Shown here one piece after another: positions 62,672 through 64,000 of a stretch of DNA of 64,000 bases. The notes under the pieces are model-generated. The model had not been told where the DNA came from and searched no databases. It saw only the letters and a program-made list of their open reading frames with translations. Numbering within the stretch: the first letter of the stretch is position 1; each line of letters begins with the position of its first letter. Position numbers and translations under genes: made by a program. Source of the stretch: Scatonaster sp045598705 (GTDB lineage Bacteria; Bacillota; Clostridia; Saccharofermentanales; Saccharofermentanaceae); assembly GCA_045598705.1 (NCBI GenBank), contig JAZLMM010000030.1:26862-90861 (forward strand). The letters run 5' to 3'.

Positions 62672-64000
62672 ATGCCATTGATTTCCATCAACAAAGTATC
62701 CAAGTCTTACCATGCAAGACTTCTGCTTGATTGCGTCTCTTTTTCCATCGAGCGCGGCGACAAGATTGCGCTGATCGGAAATAACGGGACTGGTAAGTCT
62801 ACCCTTTTTAAGATGATTCAGGGCAAAGTTGAACCGGACGAAGGCGAGATCCTTCATCACGGCACTGCCATTGCCGGATATCTTACCCAGAATATGGAAG
62901 AACTAGAACTTGGCGGCAGTCTACTCATCAGCGAAGAACTCCTCCAGATTGAAGATCAGATGCGCGAGGCGGAATACCGCTTAGCCCATGCAGATGAAGC
63001 GGAGTCCACTTCCCTGCTACGAACTTACCAGCAACTCACTTCTCGTTTTGAGGCGCTTGGCGGATATGACTATGAACCGCGCATGAAGGCCGCCCTGGCT
63101 GGACTGGGTCTTTCGAACATCGACTGGACACGCGATGTGAGTTCTTTCTCCGGTGGCGAGAAAATGAGAATCTGTCTGGCACGGCTCATCGTGTCTCGTC
63201 CGGATATCCTTCTTCTCGACGAGCCGACCAACCACTTGGATACAGATGCCATGGAATGGCTAGAATCTTTTATTCGTTCATATGGTGGCGCGGTGTTGCT
63301 CATCTCCCATGACCGTTACTTCATCGATCAGACCGTGACAAAAGTCCTGGAATTAGAAAATGGTCGAATCACCGCATACCGCGGCAACTACACAGAATAC
63401 AAAGAGCAGAAGCGTCGTTTCTTGGAAGATCAGCGCCAAGTCGTTGCCAATCTGGAGAAAGAACTGGTCCGTCAAGAGGGCGTAACGCAGACGATGCTTT
63501 CCCACCGTAACATATCCGGATACCACGCACGTGAGAAAGTCGTCGCCAAACTATCCGAGAAGTTGGAGCAAGAGCGCAAGAAACTTGCCGGCGGACCGCT
63601 TCAGATGAGCTTCAAGCTCATGCCGGAAGAGCGCTCCGGTGATGAAGATAAGATCCTTCTTGCCGCAAGAAATATCGGGAAACGTTTCCCCGACGGGAAA
63701 CTTCTCTTCTCCAATGTATCCTTTGAGATCAAAGCGTCCGACAAAGTCTTCCTAGTTGGCCCGAATGGCTGTGGTAAGTCCACCATGCTTTCCCTGCTTC
63801 TGGGCAAAGTCTCTGAATTCGACGGAGATGTACTCATTTCCGGATCCGCCAGGATCGGCTTCATGGGTCAGTTCGTAGATTTCGAGGATGAGCATCGCAC
63901 CATCTTGGAAGAACTGATGACACGAAGTGAACTCGGCGAAACGTCTGCGAGAAATCTTCTTGCTCGTTTTGGTTTCCGCGATATCGACGTATATAAAGAG
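62672..64000 (+). CDS. ABC-F ATPase (N-terminal part; gene leaves the window)
   Basis: 443 codons in the window, open to the right edge. First Walker A IGNNGTGKSTLFKM near residue 40, signature SSFSGGEKMRICLARL near 155, Walker B LLLDEPTNHLD near 185, and SHDRYFIDQ. An interdomain linker rich in Glu/Lys/Arg follows (about 240-310), then the second Walker A VGPNGCGKSTML near 365. No membrane segments, as expected for ABC-F proteins, which act on the ribosome (translation factors or antibiotic resistance). Which subfamily cannot be told. ACGGAGAG lies upstream of the ATG. Confidence 0.93.
   Translation, partial: MPLISINKVSKSYHARLLLDCVSFSIERGDKIALIGNNGTGKSTLFKMIQGKVEPDEGEILHHGTAIAGYLTQNMEELELGGSLLISEELLQIEDQMREAEYRLAHADEAESTSLLRTYQQLTSRFEALGGYDYEPRMKAALAGLGLSNIDWTRDVSSFSGGEKMRICLARLIVSRPDILLLDEPTNHLDTDAMEWLESFIRSYGGAVLLISHDRYFIDQTVTKVLELENGRITAYRGNYTEYKEQKRRFLEDQRQVVANLEKELVRQEGVTQTMLSHRNISGYHAREKVVAKLSEKLEQERKKLAGGPLQMSFKLMPEERSGDEDKILLAARNIGKRFPDGKLLFSNVSFEIKASDKVFLVGPNGCGKSTMLSLLLGKVSEFDGDVLISGSARIGFMGQFVDFEDEHRTILEELMTRSELGETSARNLLARFGFRDIDVYKE

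Overview
The window reads as a chromosomal segment of a low-to-mid GC member of the Bacillota, most likely an anaerobic clostridium-like lineage; I cannot name a genus. The reasons are a ricT-holB-darA-tmk block, a cyclic-di-AMP receptor, a short all-cysteine 2x[4Fe-4S] ferredoxin, MreB, Gram-positive sortase-type surface proteins (LPKTG and FPKTG), AGGAGG-type ribosome binding sites and sigma-A-like promoters. No phage, insertion sequence, CRISPR array or rRNA is visible. One tRNA gene (Gln, CUG) is present.

Layout. 1-2.3 kb: tatD (cut by the left edge) and metG, minus strand. 2.4-8.7 kb: plus-strand genes, namely a zinc-ribbon membrane protein coupled to an SPFH protein, then a nucleosidase-like, spore-photoproduct-lyase-like and SDR gene set, then a phosphodiesterase and a membrane protein. 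8.8-15.2 kb: a probably frameshifted lipoprotein gene, rho with a very long N-terminal insertion, a cstA-type transporter, mreB and a membrane protein. 15.3-20.5 kb: leuS and a PAS-GGDEF-EAL protein. 20.5-31.7 kb: a long co-directional minus-strand run (rsmI, trmN6, ferredoxin, ricT, holB, darA, tmk, an Asn/Arg/Glu-rich disordered protein, folK-folB-folP-folE, an AraC regulator, and a 766-residue sialate-O-acetylesterase-like protein that seems to have lost its active site). 31.9-34.4 kb: XRE, AraC and DeoR regulators and tRNA-Gln. 34.5-48.7 kb: two tandem paralogous genes for giant (about 2,310 and 2,360 residues) wall-anchored proteins. 48.8-50.6 kb: a uracil-DNA glycosylase, a Smr-domain protein and a pseudouridine synthase. 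50.7-55.3 kb: a minus-strand set with two GT2 glycosyltransferases, UDP-galactopyranose mutase, a J-like membrane protein and a cysteine-rich protein. 55.5-62.1 kb: an overlapping leuC-leuD-leuB-ppx-ppk run. 62.2-64 kb: a small zinc-ribbon protein and an ABC-F ATPase cut by the right edge.

How the genes work together. Much of the window is housekeeping: translation (metG, leuS, rsmI, trmN6, tRNA-Gln, ABC-F), folate synthesis, replication (holB, tmk), repair (udg) and cell shape. The accessory interest lies in the giant adhesin pair (one gene has a PhoP-box-like promoter array), the radical SAM/nucleosidase/SDR set, the catalytically degenerate esterase-like gene under local regulators, and the physical fusion of leucine and polyphosphate genes into one transcription unit. 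All statements rest on reading the sequence and on remembered family motifs; no database search was made.
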